From a virus, in IMG/VR virus record IMGVR_UViG_3300017593_001506, positions 1 through 29,744 of that record: a DNA stretch of 29,744 bases. One strand, written 5' to 3'. Every line of letters begins with the position of its first letter. Position 1 is the stretch's first letter. The translations under genes were made by a program, and so were the position numbers. The notes under the pieces were generated by a model. That model was not told the DNA's origin. It saw nothing but the letters and a program-made list of their open reading frames with translations, and ran no database searches. Shown here one piece after another: positions 15,066-21,830 of this stretch.

Positions 15066-15346
15066 ATATTGAAGAAATAATAAAGGTAATAGCTAGAGGA
15101 CATCCAGAAGAGAGAGAGGGAAAACCTAATAGTTATCCAGAGGCTTGGGATGCTGGGTTTGAGGCGGGATGTAGTTACGCTGTTTTGAAACTCTTGGAGC
15201 TAAAAAAAGAGATGGAGGGAAAGATTCTAGAGGCACAAGGTAGACGTAAGGAGACAAAGGGAGCTAGTAAGTTTTATCTTGGTGGGGTTATCGATGCCTA
15301 TAAGACGTTACTAGGCGCTCAAAAAGAAGAAGGAGGTAATAAGTGA
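15047..15346 (+). CDS. hypothetical protein, 99 aa
   Basis: Begins 19 nt inside the transglycosylase gene, at ATG 15047, and ends with GTGA overlap at FolE. The sequence has IEEIIKVIARGHPEEREGKP, NSYPEAWDAGFEAGCSYAVL and a helical Lys/Glu tail. EAWDAGFEAGCSYAV looks like short phage proteins found beside nucleotide genes, but no function is known. Position inside the 7-deazaguanine operon suggests an accessory role. Confidence 0.6.
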   Translation: MEVAKINIEEIIKVIARGHPEEREGKPNSYPEAWDAGFEAGCSYAVLKLLELKKEMEGKILEAQGRRKETKGASKFYLGGVIDAYKTLLGAQKEEGGNK

Positions 15347-15912
15347 AACATCCATTGAAGTATGAAAGATATGTACATGATTTTCTAGAATATGTAGGGG
15401 AAGACCCGAGCAGAGAAGGGCTAAGAGGTACTCCAAAAAGGGTAGTCGATGCTGTACAAGAGCTCCTAAGAGGATATACGACTCCAATGCCGGACCTAAA
15501 AACCTTTAAGTCTACTAACGATCAAATGGTAGTTTCAAGCGGGATTCATTGTTTCTCTATGTGCGAACACCATGTTTTACCTATCTGGATTGTAGCAGAT
15601 GTTGGATATATACCTAATAAAAAAGTAATCGGTATTTCAAAAATTTCTCGATTAGTCAAATGGTGTTGCGCTAGATTAGTTATCCAGGAGGATTTAACAG
15701 ATAGGATAGCAGAGATTTTAACAGAACGCCTTAACCCTTTAGGAGTTATAGTTGTGTTAAGGGGTAGGCATATGTGTATGGAAATGCGAGGAGTTAAAAC
15801 GAACTCAGTTATTACAACTTCAGCGATAAGAGGTTTGTTTAAAAAGCCTCTAAACACAGGGCTTAACCCAGTCGAAGAGTTTTTACATCATTGTAGAAGG
15901 AGTGTGATATGA
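15343..15912 (+). CDS. folE: GTP cyclohydrolase I
   Basis: Converts GTP to 7,8-dihydroneopterin triphosphate, the first step to preQ0. At 189 aa it matches the single-domain family length. Zinc ligands C74 and H77 lie in FSMCEHHVLP and C145 in RHMCMEMRG, and the substrate pocket runs VIGISKISRLVKW and GVKTNSVITTSAIRG. The start is GTG 15343 after AAGAAGGAGGTAATAA. In this context it supplies the 7-deazaguanine pathway rather than folate. Confidence 0.95.
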   Translation: MKHPLKYERYVHDFLEYVGEDPSREGLRGTPKRVVDAVQELLRGYTTPMPDLKTFKSTNDQMVVSSGIHCFSMCEHHVLPIWIVADVGYIPNKKVIGISKISRLVKWCCARLVIQEDLTDRIAEILTERLNPLGVIVVLRGRHMCMEMRGVKTNSVITTSAIRGLFKKPLNTGLNPVEEFLHHCRRSVI

Positions 15913-16271
15913 GAATAATAGTTGAAACTAAGTCTGAATCAGCTCATTACATCCCAGGACATCCTAAATGCGGGCAGATCCATGGCCACTCATATAAGCT
16001 AAGAGCTGAAATCGGAGGGAAGACGAACCTAAACGGTATGGTTGTTGATTTCGGGGATGTTAAAAAGGTTTTGAGACAATTTGACCACCGTTGTATAAAC
16101 GACGTCGCAAGGGAAAAAAATATTGAGCAGTTAGTAATACCTACAGCGGAGAATCTAGCTAGCTACTTTGTATCGGAAATTGTTAAACTCTTAAACGATC
16201 ACTATTCAATAAAAGTTGTAGTTTGCGAGACTGAAAACAACTGTGCAGAGGAAACTTATGAAAATTTCTGA
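15909..16271 (+). CDS. queD: 6-carboxy-5,6,7,8-tetrahydropterin synthase
   Basis: Converts dihydroneopterin triphosphate to 6-carboxytetrahydropterin, step two of preQ0 synthesis. At 120 aa it has the family length. Zinc histidines H13, H25 and H27 (SAHYIPG and IHGHSY), catalytic C21, MVVDFGDVKK, FDHRCIND and PTAENLA are all present. It overlaps folE by 4 nt and queE by 14 nt. Confidence 0.93.
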   Translation: MRIIVETKSESAHYIPGHPKCGQIHGHSYKLRAEIGGKTNLNGMVVDFGDVKKVLRQFDHRCINDVAREKNIEQLVIPTAENLASYFVSEIVKLLNDHYSIKVVVCETENNCAEETYENF

Positions 16272-16899
16272 GATATTCTACAGTATCCAAGGTGAGGGAG
16301 TGAGTATAGGTAGACCGACAGCATTCGTGAGGACGTATGGCTGTAACTTACGCTGCTCCTATTGTGATACCATTTACGCAAGGGAAGGGGGTAACTTCAC
16401 AGACACAACAGTAGAGGAAGTAGTTGAGAAGGTTAAGGAGTTCCCAACTAGGTTATGCTGTGTAACAGGCGGCGAGCCTATGATACAAGAAGAGATATAC
16501 AACTTAATCGATCTGTTAATAAAGAACAGTTATGAGGTAGACTTAGAAACTAATGGGACAATATTACTTCCGCTTACGTTCTGTTCTAAAGAAAAACTAC
16601 ACGTTGTGGTTGATTGTAAGTGCCCGTGTTCAGGGGAAAATGAATTCAGAGAAGCTAACCTGGGCAGACTCTCTGATAAAGATGCTGTCAAGTTTGTAGT
16701 AAGAGATAAGACAGATTTTAGTTTTATTAAGAAAAAGTTAAAAGAGTGGGGTGGACCTGAGTTAAAGTACTTAGTTTCACCTATTTGGGGTGAGGCGGAC
16801 CTCGCAGAAGTAGCAGAGTTCGTAAAAGGTGACAGCCGTCTCACCCTTAACCTTCAGTTGCATAAAATAGTTTGGCCAAATAAAGTTGGAGGAGTTTAA
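16258..16899 (+). CDS. queE: 7-carboxy-7-deazaguanine synthase (radical SAM)
   Basis: Radical SAM enzyme converting 6-carboxytetrahydropterin to 7-carboxy-7-deazaguanine. ATG 16258 is chosen over the in-frame GTG 16243 because homologues start MKISEIFYSIQGEG and AGAGGAAA precedes it; this gives 213 aa. The cluster cysteines are C29, C33 and C36 in GCNLRCSYCDT. VTGGEPMIQ binds SAM, FYSIQGEG binds substrate, and LQLHKIVWP is the typical C-terminal motif. It follows queD with a 14-nt overlap. Confidence 0.94.
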   Translation: MKISEIFYSIQGEGVSIGRPTAFVRTYGCNLRCSYCDTIYAREGGNFTDTTVEEVVEKVKEFPTRLCCVTGGEPMIQEEIYNLIDLLIKNSYEVDLETNGTILLPLTFCSKEKLHVVVDCKCPCSGENEFREANLGRLSDKDAVKFVVRDKTDFSFIKKKLKEWGGPELKYLVSPIWGEADLAEVAEFVKGDSRLTLNLQLHKIVWPNKVGGV

Positions 16900-16902
16900 T
16901 AA

Positions 16903-17523
16903 ATGATAGAAACGAGAGTAAAAAATCTATGGAAGTTGCTGTTACTAACTTCTATTTTTATCGGAAGTCTAGTAATAGCAAATGTGATTGTCAGTAAAAT
17001 TATTGCTGCATTCTGGTATTTTTGCATACCAGGGGGGGTGATAGCATATGCGGTTACTTTTTTAATGACAGATACAATCTGTGAGGTTTGGGGTAAAAAG
17101 ATAGGGAATCTTATTGTAGCTGTAGGCTTTTTGGCGCAGCTGGTTGTTCTATGCTTAACAATGGTTACATTAAAGTGGCCGGCTGCTGGGTTCTGGAAAA
17201 ATCAAGCTGCCTTTGAGAGTATATTAGGTATAATGCCACGCATAGTCTTAGCATCGTTAATAGCGTATTTAGTCTCACAGTTTCACGATATCTGGGCATT
17301 CCATAAATGGAAAACCATCACAAAAGGTAAACATTTGTGGATTAGAAATAATGCATCCACTATGGTATCCCAGTTTATAGACAGTGTGATATTCGTGACA
17401 ATAGCGTTTGCTGGGGTAATGCCTGTACAGCCGTTAGTCCTAGGCCAATGGGTATTTAAGTTGATAATAGCTGCAATTGATACTCCGTTTGTGTACGGGT
17501 TAGTAAACTGGGCTAAAAAATAA
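16903..17523 (+). CDS. YhhQ/QueT-type queuosine-precursor transporter
   Basis: An integral membrane protein of 206 aa with about six hydrophobic segments (roughly 11-33, 43-57, 66-88, 108-127, 153-172, 182-200). Family marks include TDTICEVWGKKIGN, SQFHDIWAFHKWK, RNNASTMVSQFIDSVIFV and the terminal DTPFVYGLVNW. The family (DUF165) imports preQ0, preQ1 or queuine. Encoded by a phage beside the preQ0 synthesis genes, it would let infected cells take up the base or a precursor. It starts 3 nt after queE. Confidence 0.88.
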   Translation: MIETRVKNLWKLLLLTSIFIGSLVIANVIVSKIIAAFWYFCIPGGVIAYAVTFLMTDTICEVWGKKIGNLIVAVGFLAQLVVLCLTMVTLKWPAAGFWKNQAAFESILGIMPRIVLASLIAYLVSQFHDIWAFHKWKTITKGKHLWIRNNASTMVSQFIDSVIFVTIAFAGVMPVQPLVLGQWVFKLIIAAIDTPFVYGLVNWAKK

Positions 17524-17534
17524 ATTACAATATT

Positions 17535-17633
17535 CTCCCGCTCTGTGGTGGAATAGGTAAACACAAGGACTGGTAACTGCTCTGAAACGCCAGTAATGGG
17601 CTTGCAGAGTGCGAATCTTTGCCGGAGTGGGAG
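17535..17633 (+). ncRNA. tRNA-like structured RNA, copy B (99 nt)
   Basis: The ends pair over 11 bp: CTCCCGCTCTG (17535-17545) with CGGAGTGGGAG (17623-17633), extendable by two A-T pairs. The D-arm-like GTGGAATAGGTAAACAC (17548-17564) follows TG as in tRNA-Leu. A T-arm-like GCAGAG-TGCGAAT-CTTTGC (17604-17622) abuts the 3' strand. The middle arm is AAG/CTT with ACTGG (17569-17573) pairing CCAGT (17590-17594) around a 16-nt loop, so no 7-nt anticodon loop forms. The long acceptor stem and absence of CCA separate it from a normal tRNA. It shares both ends with copy A and lies between the transporter and queC. Confidence 0.65.
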
Positions 17634-17655
17634 AAAATAACTCTCCGTTAGGTAG

Positions 17656-17698
17656 TATGGTTGCCGTTCGTTCATAAAGGATAGGCGGCAACCGCATA
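17656..17698 (+). other. hairpin in the queC leader
   Basis: GGTTGCCG (17659-17666) pairs perfectly with CGGCAACC (17686-17693) around a 19-nt loop, and TATG/CATA extends it after a small bulge. It ends 13 nt before the queC ATG, ahead of AAAGGAGGAG. There is no T tract, so it looks like a leader structure rather than a terminator. Confidence 0.55.
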
Positions 17699-17711
17699 AA
17701 AGGAGGAGTAA

Positions 17712-18443
17712 ATGAAAAACAAAACTTGTATCGTCCTATGGAGTAAGGGCATGGATAGCACGGTATGCCTGTGGGTAGCATCGAAAAAATTTAAAGACGT
17801 TATTGCACTAAAAATTTTCTACGGCCAAAAGTGCAGAGAAGAAATGAGGCCTTGGGGTACAGCTTTACCAAAGAATGTTAAAGTAAAAGATATAGATTAT
17901 AATCTAAATTTCTGTAATTCTTCTTTAGTTCGATCTAGCGAAGATGTTAAACGTTCGAGAGAATTAAGTAGCAAAATTCCGAGAACTTTCATGCCGTGTA
18001 GAAATCTAATTTTCTTGACATTAGCAGCAGCGTACGGTTACCCCGACATTGTAGACATTTTTATAGGTACAAATACGATTGATTACAGTGGGTACTCAGA
18101 TTGTCGTTCTAACTTCTTGTATCATGCAGAAAACACAATCTCACTTGCTCTAGATAAAAAAGTTAAGATACATCGACCGTTACAACAATTAAGTAAGGCA
18201 GATATTATAAAGTGGGGTATAGATTTAGGAGTCGACTTTGCTAATACTGTTTCTTGCTATAACCCGAGTTTTGGCGTCCCGTGTTTCATACCGCCACTAA
18301 AAGTTTCATCGAAAATGAGTCTAGAAGAGTTACAGAAAGATCCAGTTGGATGTGAGAGTTGCGTCATAAGATGTAAAGCATTTAATAAGCTTAAAATGGT
18401 TGACCCGTTGTTAACAAGATTGAGAAAGGAGGGGTTGATATAG
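17712..18443 (+). CDS. queC: 7-cyano-7-deazaguanine (preQ0) synthase
   Basis: ATP-dependent enzyme turning 7-carboxy-7-deazaguanine into preQ0; 243 aa. The pyrophosphatase loop reads WSKGMDSTVCLW (11-17 SKGMDST; most members have SGGxDST). PCRNLIFLTLAAAYG and IGTNTIDYSGYSDCR are typical. The zinc site is unusual: C182 and then GCESCVIRC (C214, C217, C221), with about 30 residues inserted, including C191, where the family has about 8. It may still bind zinc through C191. The start follows AAAGGAGGAGTAA. Confidence 0.9.
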   Translation: MKNKTCIVLWSKGMDSTVCLWVASKKFKDVIALKIFYGQKCREEMRPWGTALPKNVKVKDIDYNLNFCNSSLVRSSEDVKRSRELSSKIPRTFMPCRNLIFLTLAAAYGYPDIVDIFIGTNTIDYSGYSDCRSNFLYHAENTISLALDKKVKIHRPLQQLSKADIIKWGIDLGVDFANTVSCYNPSFGVPCFIPPLKVSSKMSLEELQKDPVGCESCVIRCKAFNKLKMVDPLLTRLRKEGLI

Positions 18444-18844
18444 TGCATTTGTACATGACGTATTGTTGTAGACAAAAACACTTTTCCATTTTACCGCAAA
18501 CACCTGAGAAGTTATATATCTCGAAGCGTATAAAACAGTTCTTCGACTTTGTTAAAGCTAATAACTTACCGTTTGCAGTTTTCTCTGACAAATATGGCGT
18601 AGTATTTTCAAATGAAAAAATTATGTGGTATGATGTACCTCCAGGGAAAGTAAGAAATAGAACTAAGCTCTTTACTCGAGCATTGACAGAGCTTCGGAGA
18701 AGAGGCATTTCTAAAATCTGTTTCTGGGCCCCCGCTCCTCTAGAACCCTTATATAAAGAATTTATAAAGGAGTTGAGAAATACCTTTCCAGTTTGCGTAA
18801 GAAAAGAACTAGTTGTGTTTAAAGAAGATAAAGGAAGGAGGTAA
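18443..18844 (+). CDS. DUF6884/ArcS-like small protein
   Basis: A 133-aa alpha/beta protein starting GTG 18443, sharing a base with the queC stop. The pattern MTYCCRQKH near the N-terminus, then FAVFSDKYGVVFSNEKIMWYDVP (45-67) and ISKICFWAPAPLEPLYKEFI matches the layout of DUF6884-type proteins and of the archaeosine-synthase (ArcS, DUF5591) N-terminal fold: first strand plus Cys/Ser, 'SxKYG', later a (P)xxY element. Its place directly after queC suggests a role in handling or further modifying the 7-deazaguanine base. Family assignment is from pattern only. Confidence 0.5.
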   Translation: MHLYMTYCCRQKHFSILPQTPEKLYISKRIKQFFDFVKANNLPFAVFSDKYGVVFSNEKIMWYDVPPGKVRNRTKLFTRALTELRRRGISKICFWAPAPLEPLYKEFIKELRNTFPVCVRKELVVFKEDKGRR

Positions 18845-18846
18845 AA

Positions 18847-19038
18847 ATGATAGACCAACTTGTTTATTTAGATATAGATTCTACTGAGGAGTATAAGTAC
18901 AGATACACAGATGCATCAGATTTAATTTGGTACGATGCGTCTACGCTGGAGTTTAAGACTCGTCCAGGAGTTAGTCAAAAAGATGTAGAAGAGAGAGATA
19001 AGAAATTAGTAAGTAAATTGTTTAAGAAGAAGAAATAA
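18847..19038 (+). CDS. hypothetical acidic protein, 63 aa
   Basis: ATG 18847 follows AAGGAGGTAAAA. The product is Tyr/Asp-rich (LVYLDIDSTEEYKYRYTDAS, DLIWYDASTLEFKTRPG) with a basic Lys-rich end. It closes the 7-deazaguanine gene run, with 141 bp of non-coding leader before the UvsX gene. No family is recognised. Confidence 0.6.
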   Translation: MIDQLVYLDIDSTEEYKYRYTDASDLIWYDASTLEFKTRPGVSQKDVEERDKKLVSKLFKKKK

Positions 19039-19042
19039 ACAC

Positions 19043-19205
19043 TATAAATAAAGAGTTATCTCAAAGAAAGAGTCGCCGCATTACAAAAGGTCGTGGTGAC
19101 TGTAATTCAATCGACATTGAAAGGAAGCAATAAACAATGTTCACCAAAGAAGGAATAGCATTAGCAAAGGAGAAATATAATGGAGATAATAGAAAAGAAA
19201 GGTGA
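19043..19205 (+). promoter_or_regulatory. structured leader of the UvsX gene with a 22-codon upstream frame
   Basis: A TATAAATA octamer (19043-19050) is followed by a 9-bp hairpin AGTCGCCGC (19071-19079)/GTGGTGACT (19093-19101), and then TTCAAT-CGAC-ATTGAA (19106-19121) directly before AAGGAAG. ATTAC in the first loop could instead pair with GTAAT at 19102-19106, so two folds compete. ATG 19137 opens a 22-codon frame (MFTKEGIALAKEKYNGDN...) that runs past the UvsX start at 19180 and stops at 19205. This looks like translational control of UvsX. A -35 box is not clear. Confidence 0.45.
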
Positions 19206-20190
19206 GGACGACTTCGTAAAGTATGTAGTTAAACAAATTGAGCAAAAGTTCGGTTCAGGTGCTGCAACCACTCTTTCAAGTGATACAATAATTAGTCACG
19301 TTCCAGGTTACGTTAGGACCGGCTGTACTGGCCTGGATTACGCTATAAGCAGGCCCGGCATTCCACTAGGAAGATTAACAGAGGTTTGCGGATTCGAGTC
19401 AGTAGGCAAAACCTTACTCGGTATACATATCTTAACAGAGTGTCAAAAAATGGGGGGTGTCGCTGTCTTAATTGATTCTGAACAAGCCTTCGAACCAGCT
19501 TGGGCTAAACAGATAGGCCTGGATGCAGATCGACTTGTTTGTCTACAACCTGATTCACAAGAAGAAGTATTCGCCCAAATGGAGTATGTAATAAAAACTG
19601 TTAAGGAGAAGAAGAGTAAAGTACCTATGGTTATTTTATTAGATTCTTTAGCCGGTGCGCCTACAAAAGCGGAGGTAGAGGGGAACTTTGGAGATATATT
19701 TCCTGCTGTTCACGCTCGTCTAATCGCTTCATCTATCAGGAAAATCTTGCCTTTAATTACGAAAGAAAAAATAGGTCTCGTAATTATCAACCAGTTGAAG
19801 GAAAGAGTGGGTATAATGTTTGGAGAAAAGAGTGTATCATTCGGAGGCAGAGCTCTTAAATTTCATGCCACAGTACGCATAAAGTTAACAAGGACTGGAT
19901 ACATTAAGAATAAAAATGAAATTGTCGGAATTGCAGTAAAGGCAAAAGTTATAAAAAACAAGATCGCCCCACCGTTCAAAGAGTGTCGTTTCGACATTTA
20001 CTTCGAGAGAGGGATTGATAATGCTTCATCTTTACTGCCTCTTGCGGAAGAACAAGGGGTGATAAAAAGATCTGGAGGATTTTATGTAGCTAAAAATGAA
20101 AAATTTAGGGCAAAAGATTTCGGCTCATCTAAAATTTTTAAGTCATTTGAAAACCAGTTAAGGCAGTCACTAAGAAGTAGAGTGTTCTAA
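19180..20190 (+). CDS. UvsX/RecA-like recombinase
   Basis: DNA strand-exchange protein of 336 aa, in the size range of RecA. Walker A is GFESVGKT (71-78), the catalytic glutamate is E101 in IDSEQAF, Walker B is VILLDSLAG (151-159), and the L2-adjacent run VIINQLKERVGIMFGEKSVS followed by FGGRALKFHATVRIKL matches RecA/UvsX. AAAGGAG precedes ATG 19180. The C-terminus lacks the acidic RecA tail. With the UvsY-like, gp32-like and gp46/47-like genes it forms a complete recombination set. Confidence 0.92.
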   Translation: MEIIEKKGEDDFVKYVVKQIEQKFGSGAATTLSSDTIISHVPGYVRTGCTGLDYAISRPGIPLGRLTEVCGFESVGKTLLGIHILTECQKMGGVAVLIDSEQAFEPAWAKQIGLDADRLVCLQPDSQEEVFAQMEYVIKTVKEKKSKVPMVILLDSLAGAPTKAEVEGNFGDIFPAVHARLIASSIRKILPLITKEKIGLVIINQLKERVGIMFGEKSVSFGGRALKFHATVRIKLTRTGYIKNKNEIVGIAVKAKVIKNKIAPPFKECRFDIYFERGIDNASSLLPLAEEQGVIKRSGGFYVAKNEKFRAKDFGSSKIFKSFENQLRQSLRSRVF

Positions 20191-20208
20191 TTATAGAAAG
20201 GAGAAAGA

Positions 20209-20736
20209 ATGGATGATAAAAAAGAAAGAGTTTTAGTTACAGTGGATACGGAAAATATATATTTAGGAGTTCTTGAAAAATTCGGCAGGACTTCGCGTGT
20301 AGATTTTAGTAAATTAAAGAGATTAATCATCTCAAATCATCCCATTGCTGAAATTAAGGCGATTGCGTATATTGTATCCGATCTAAGTTCCGACTCAAGA
20401 GGATTTATTCAACTAGTAGGACGTTTGGGATTCGAGACGAAAGTTGAAAAAGTGAAGGGGAAAGGCAAATCGACTCTTGATATAGTTTTAGCAGTTGATG
20501 TCTGTTCGAAAATAGACGAATTCGATACGTGGGTATTGGTAGGAGGTGATTCAGACTTCTGCCCATTAATGAACTACTTAAAGTCAAAGGGGAAAAGAAC
20601 CGAAGTTTTAGCCGTTCAACAAGACTTATCTGCTAAATACTTAAGGTTGGCTGATAAAATAGACTTCATAGAAGAGGGGTTATTATATGAAAAGAAAAGA
20701 GAGCCGAAAGGTGAGTTTGAGGTTAAAGAAAAATAA
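20209..20736 (+). CDS. NYN-domain (PIN-like) nuclease
   Basis: A 175-aa protein of the NYN/LabA family, PIN-fold nucleases usually acting on RNA. The acidic site is visible: VTVDTENIY (D13, N16), STLDIVLAVD (D91), and LVGGDSDFCPLMNYL (D114, D116). ATG 20209 follows GAAAGGAGAAAGA. It overlaps the next gene by 50 nt, so the two are probably co-translated. The substrate is unknown; such phage proteins could process host or phage RNA. Confidence 0.85.
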   Translation: MDDKKERVLVTVDTENIYLGVLEKFGRTSRVDFSKLKRLIISNHPIAEIKAIAYIVSDLSSDSRGFIQLVGRLGFETKVEKVKGKGKSTLDIVLAVDVCSKIDEFDTWVLVGGDSDFCPLMNYLKSKGKRTEVLAVQQDLSAKYLRLADKIDFIEEGLLYEKKREPKGEFEVKEK

Positions 20737-21112
20737 AAAAGCAAATTCTCCAGCAAAGAGGAGACTATTGAGAGCAAAACGCTCGGAGCGTGAAGCTGCT
20801 CGTAACTTATTAAGAATAGATGGCGAGCCAGGAGAGAAGGAGTTGAAAGCGTTGATGTCTTCTACCGGTCGTGTGGGAGAATACTATGGGCTGCAAGTGG
20901 ATTGCGTATCGAAGAATTACTGCGCCGAAGTTAAATCAACTATAAAGAATAGCCTGAGGGTCGAGAAAGGAATTATAAATAAGATTAAAGAAGGGGCTAA
21001 GAAATTCAACAAAGAGTGGTTATTGATACTAAAGTTCCACAATCTGGAGATACATTGTATATCGAAAGAAAGGCATGAGGAGTTATTAGAAGCCGAAAGG
21101 AGAATTCCATAG
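20687..21112 (+). CDS. PD-(D/E)XK nuclease, possible Holliday junction resolvase
   Basis: A 141-aa protein with a very basic N-terminus (1-40) and then a small nuclease core: GRVGEYYGLQVDCVSKNYCA followed by EVKST gives D72-x8-E81-V-K83, the PD-(D/E)XK signature, with E65 or E34 as a further acidic residue. The size and layout resemble Hjc-type resolvases. Next to UvsX, resolving branched DNA is a reasonable role. A GAGGGG site lies 8 nt before ATG 20687, inside the NYN gene. Confidence 0.6.
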   Translation: MKRKESRKVSLRLKKNKKANSPAKRRLLRAKRSEREAARNLLRIDGEPGEKELKALMSSTGRVGEYYGLQVDCVSKNYCAEVKSTIKNSLRVEKGIINKIKEGAKKFNKEWLLILKFHNLEIHCISKERHEELLEAERRIP

Positions 21113-21177
21113 ATAGAAAAGCAATAGAGAATTTTCTAGGCGAAACGCAGCCAATTCCTACTCAAGTATTAACAGCT

Positions 21178-21525
21178 TTGAACGGGATATGGCCATTTGA
21201 TATATGGAGGGCGTCAGAACTAAAGGGAACAGGTGTTATTTTAACATCTCGAACTGTAATAGATTATGAAATGCTAGAGGTTGAGGACTTTAGATTTGTC
21301 CTTAACCATCTTGCTCATAAGCTTCTCGAAGAAACGCTGTATAATATAAGGGAGAAAGGTTACGTGCCGACTTCTAAGGCGTCTTTATTTAAATTTTTCG
21401 ATGATAGTAGATGTTGTCTAACGTTGGAGCTTAAATGGTTATGTGTAAGAGATTTTAATCCAGAGGAAGATAAGAAAATTATTTCTAAATTAATAAGGAG
21501 GAAAAGATGGAAGAAAGGTTCTTGA
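21178..21525 (+). CDS. hypothetical protein, at least 115 aa
   Basis: TTG 21178 is the first standard start, but it has no ribosome binding site. The frame is open back to 21079, and AAAGGAG (21096-21102) stands 6 nt before an ATA at 21109, from which the protein would begin I/M-DRKAIENFLGETQPIPTQ. So the true start may be the rare ATA. The product (WPFDIWRASELKGTGVILTS, VEDFRFVLNHLAHKLLEETL, RCCLTLELKWLCVRDF) is alpha/beta, with no family recognised. It overlaps the following gene by 19 nt. Confidence 0.6.
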   Translation: MNGIWPFDIWRASELKGTGVILTSRTVIDYEMLEVEDFRFVLNHLAHKLLEETLYNIREKGYVPTSKASLFKFFDDSRCCLTLELKWLCVRDFNPEEDKKIISKLIRRKRWKKGS

Positions 21526-21830
21526 AACAATGGAACAAAATAAGAAACATCCTAGGGGATAGGCAGACGGCCTATGGTAACACGTTTGCATTGGGTAAGA
21601 GAGCGTTTGATAGGAACGCCGATCTCTTAATAGCAAAGGCGTATAGGTTAGAGGAACAGGTCTTTGGTATGCGAGGGAAAGATGTGAAACAGATAACAAA
21701 TTCAGTTATTGATATGGCTGGCTATTGTACGTTACTACTAACTTTAATAGAGGAAGGAAAAATAGGTGAAGCTAAAGGGACACGTGGGGAGAGGACGGAT
21801 ATTAGCGCCGCTCCTGATGGAACAGTATAA
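21507..21830 (+). CDS. DUF1599-like (nucleotide modification associated) protein
   Basis: A 107-aa helical protein after AATAAGGAGGAAAAG. It resembles DUF1599 (Nmad1): RQTAYGNTFALGKRAFDRNA at about 19-38, then AYRLEEQVFG, and VIDMAGYCTLLLTLIEEGK at the end, matching the family's 'YG...RL.DK..RL...D...DLA.YA.L....' pattern. That family is linked by gene context to modified nucleotides in phages, which suits the 7-deazaguanine genes here. The call is by pattern only. Confidence 0.5.
   Translation: MEERFLKQWNKIRNILGDRQTAYGNTFALGKRAFDRNADLLIAKAYRLEEQVFGMRGKDVKQITNSVIDMAGYCTLLLTLIEEGKIGEAKGTRGERTDISAAPDGTV

Noticed and set aside
17535-17633. Ordinary class II tRNA gene
   Set aside because: No 5-bp stem with a 7-nt anticodon loop can be formed after the D-arm, the acceptor stem is 11 bp rather than 7, and no CCA is encoded.
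19071-19106. H-type pseudoknot in the UvsX leader
   Set aside because: With the 9-bp stem formed, the second stem would need zero-length connecting loops, which is not sterically possible. The pairings are better seen as alternatives.
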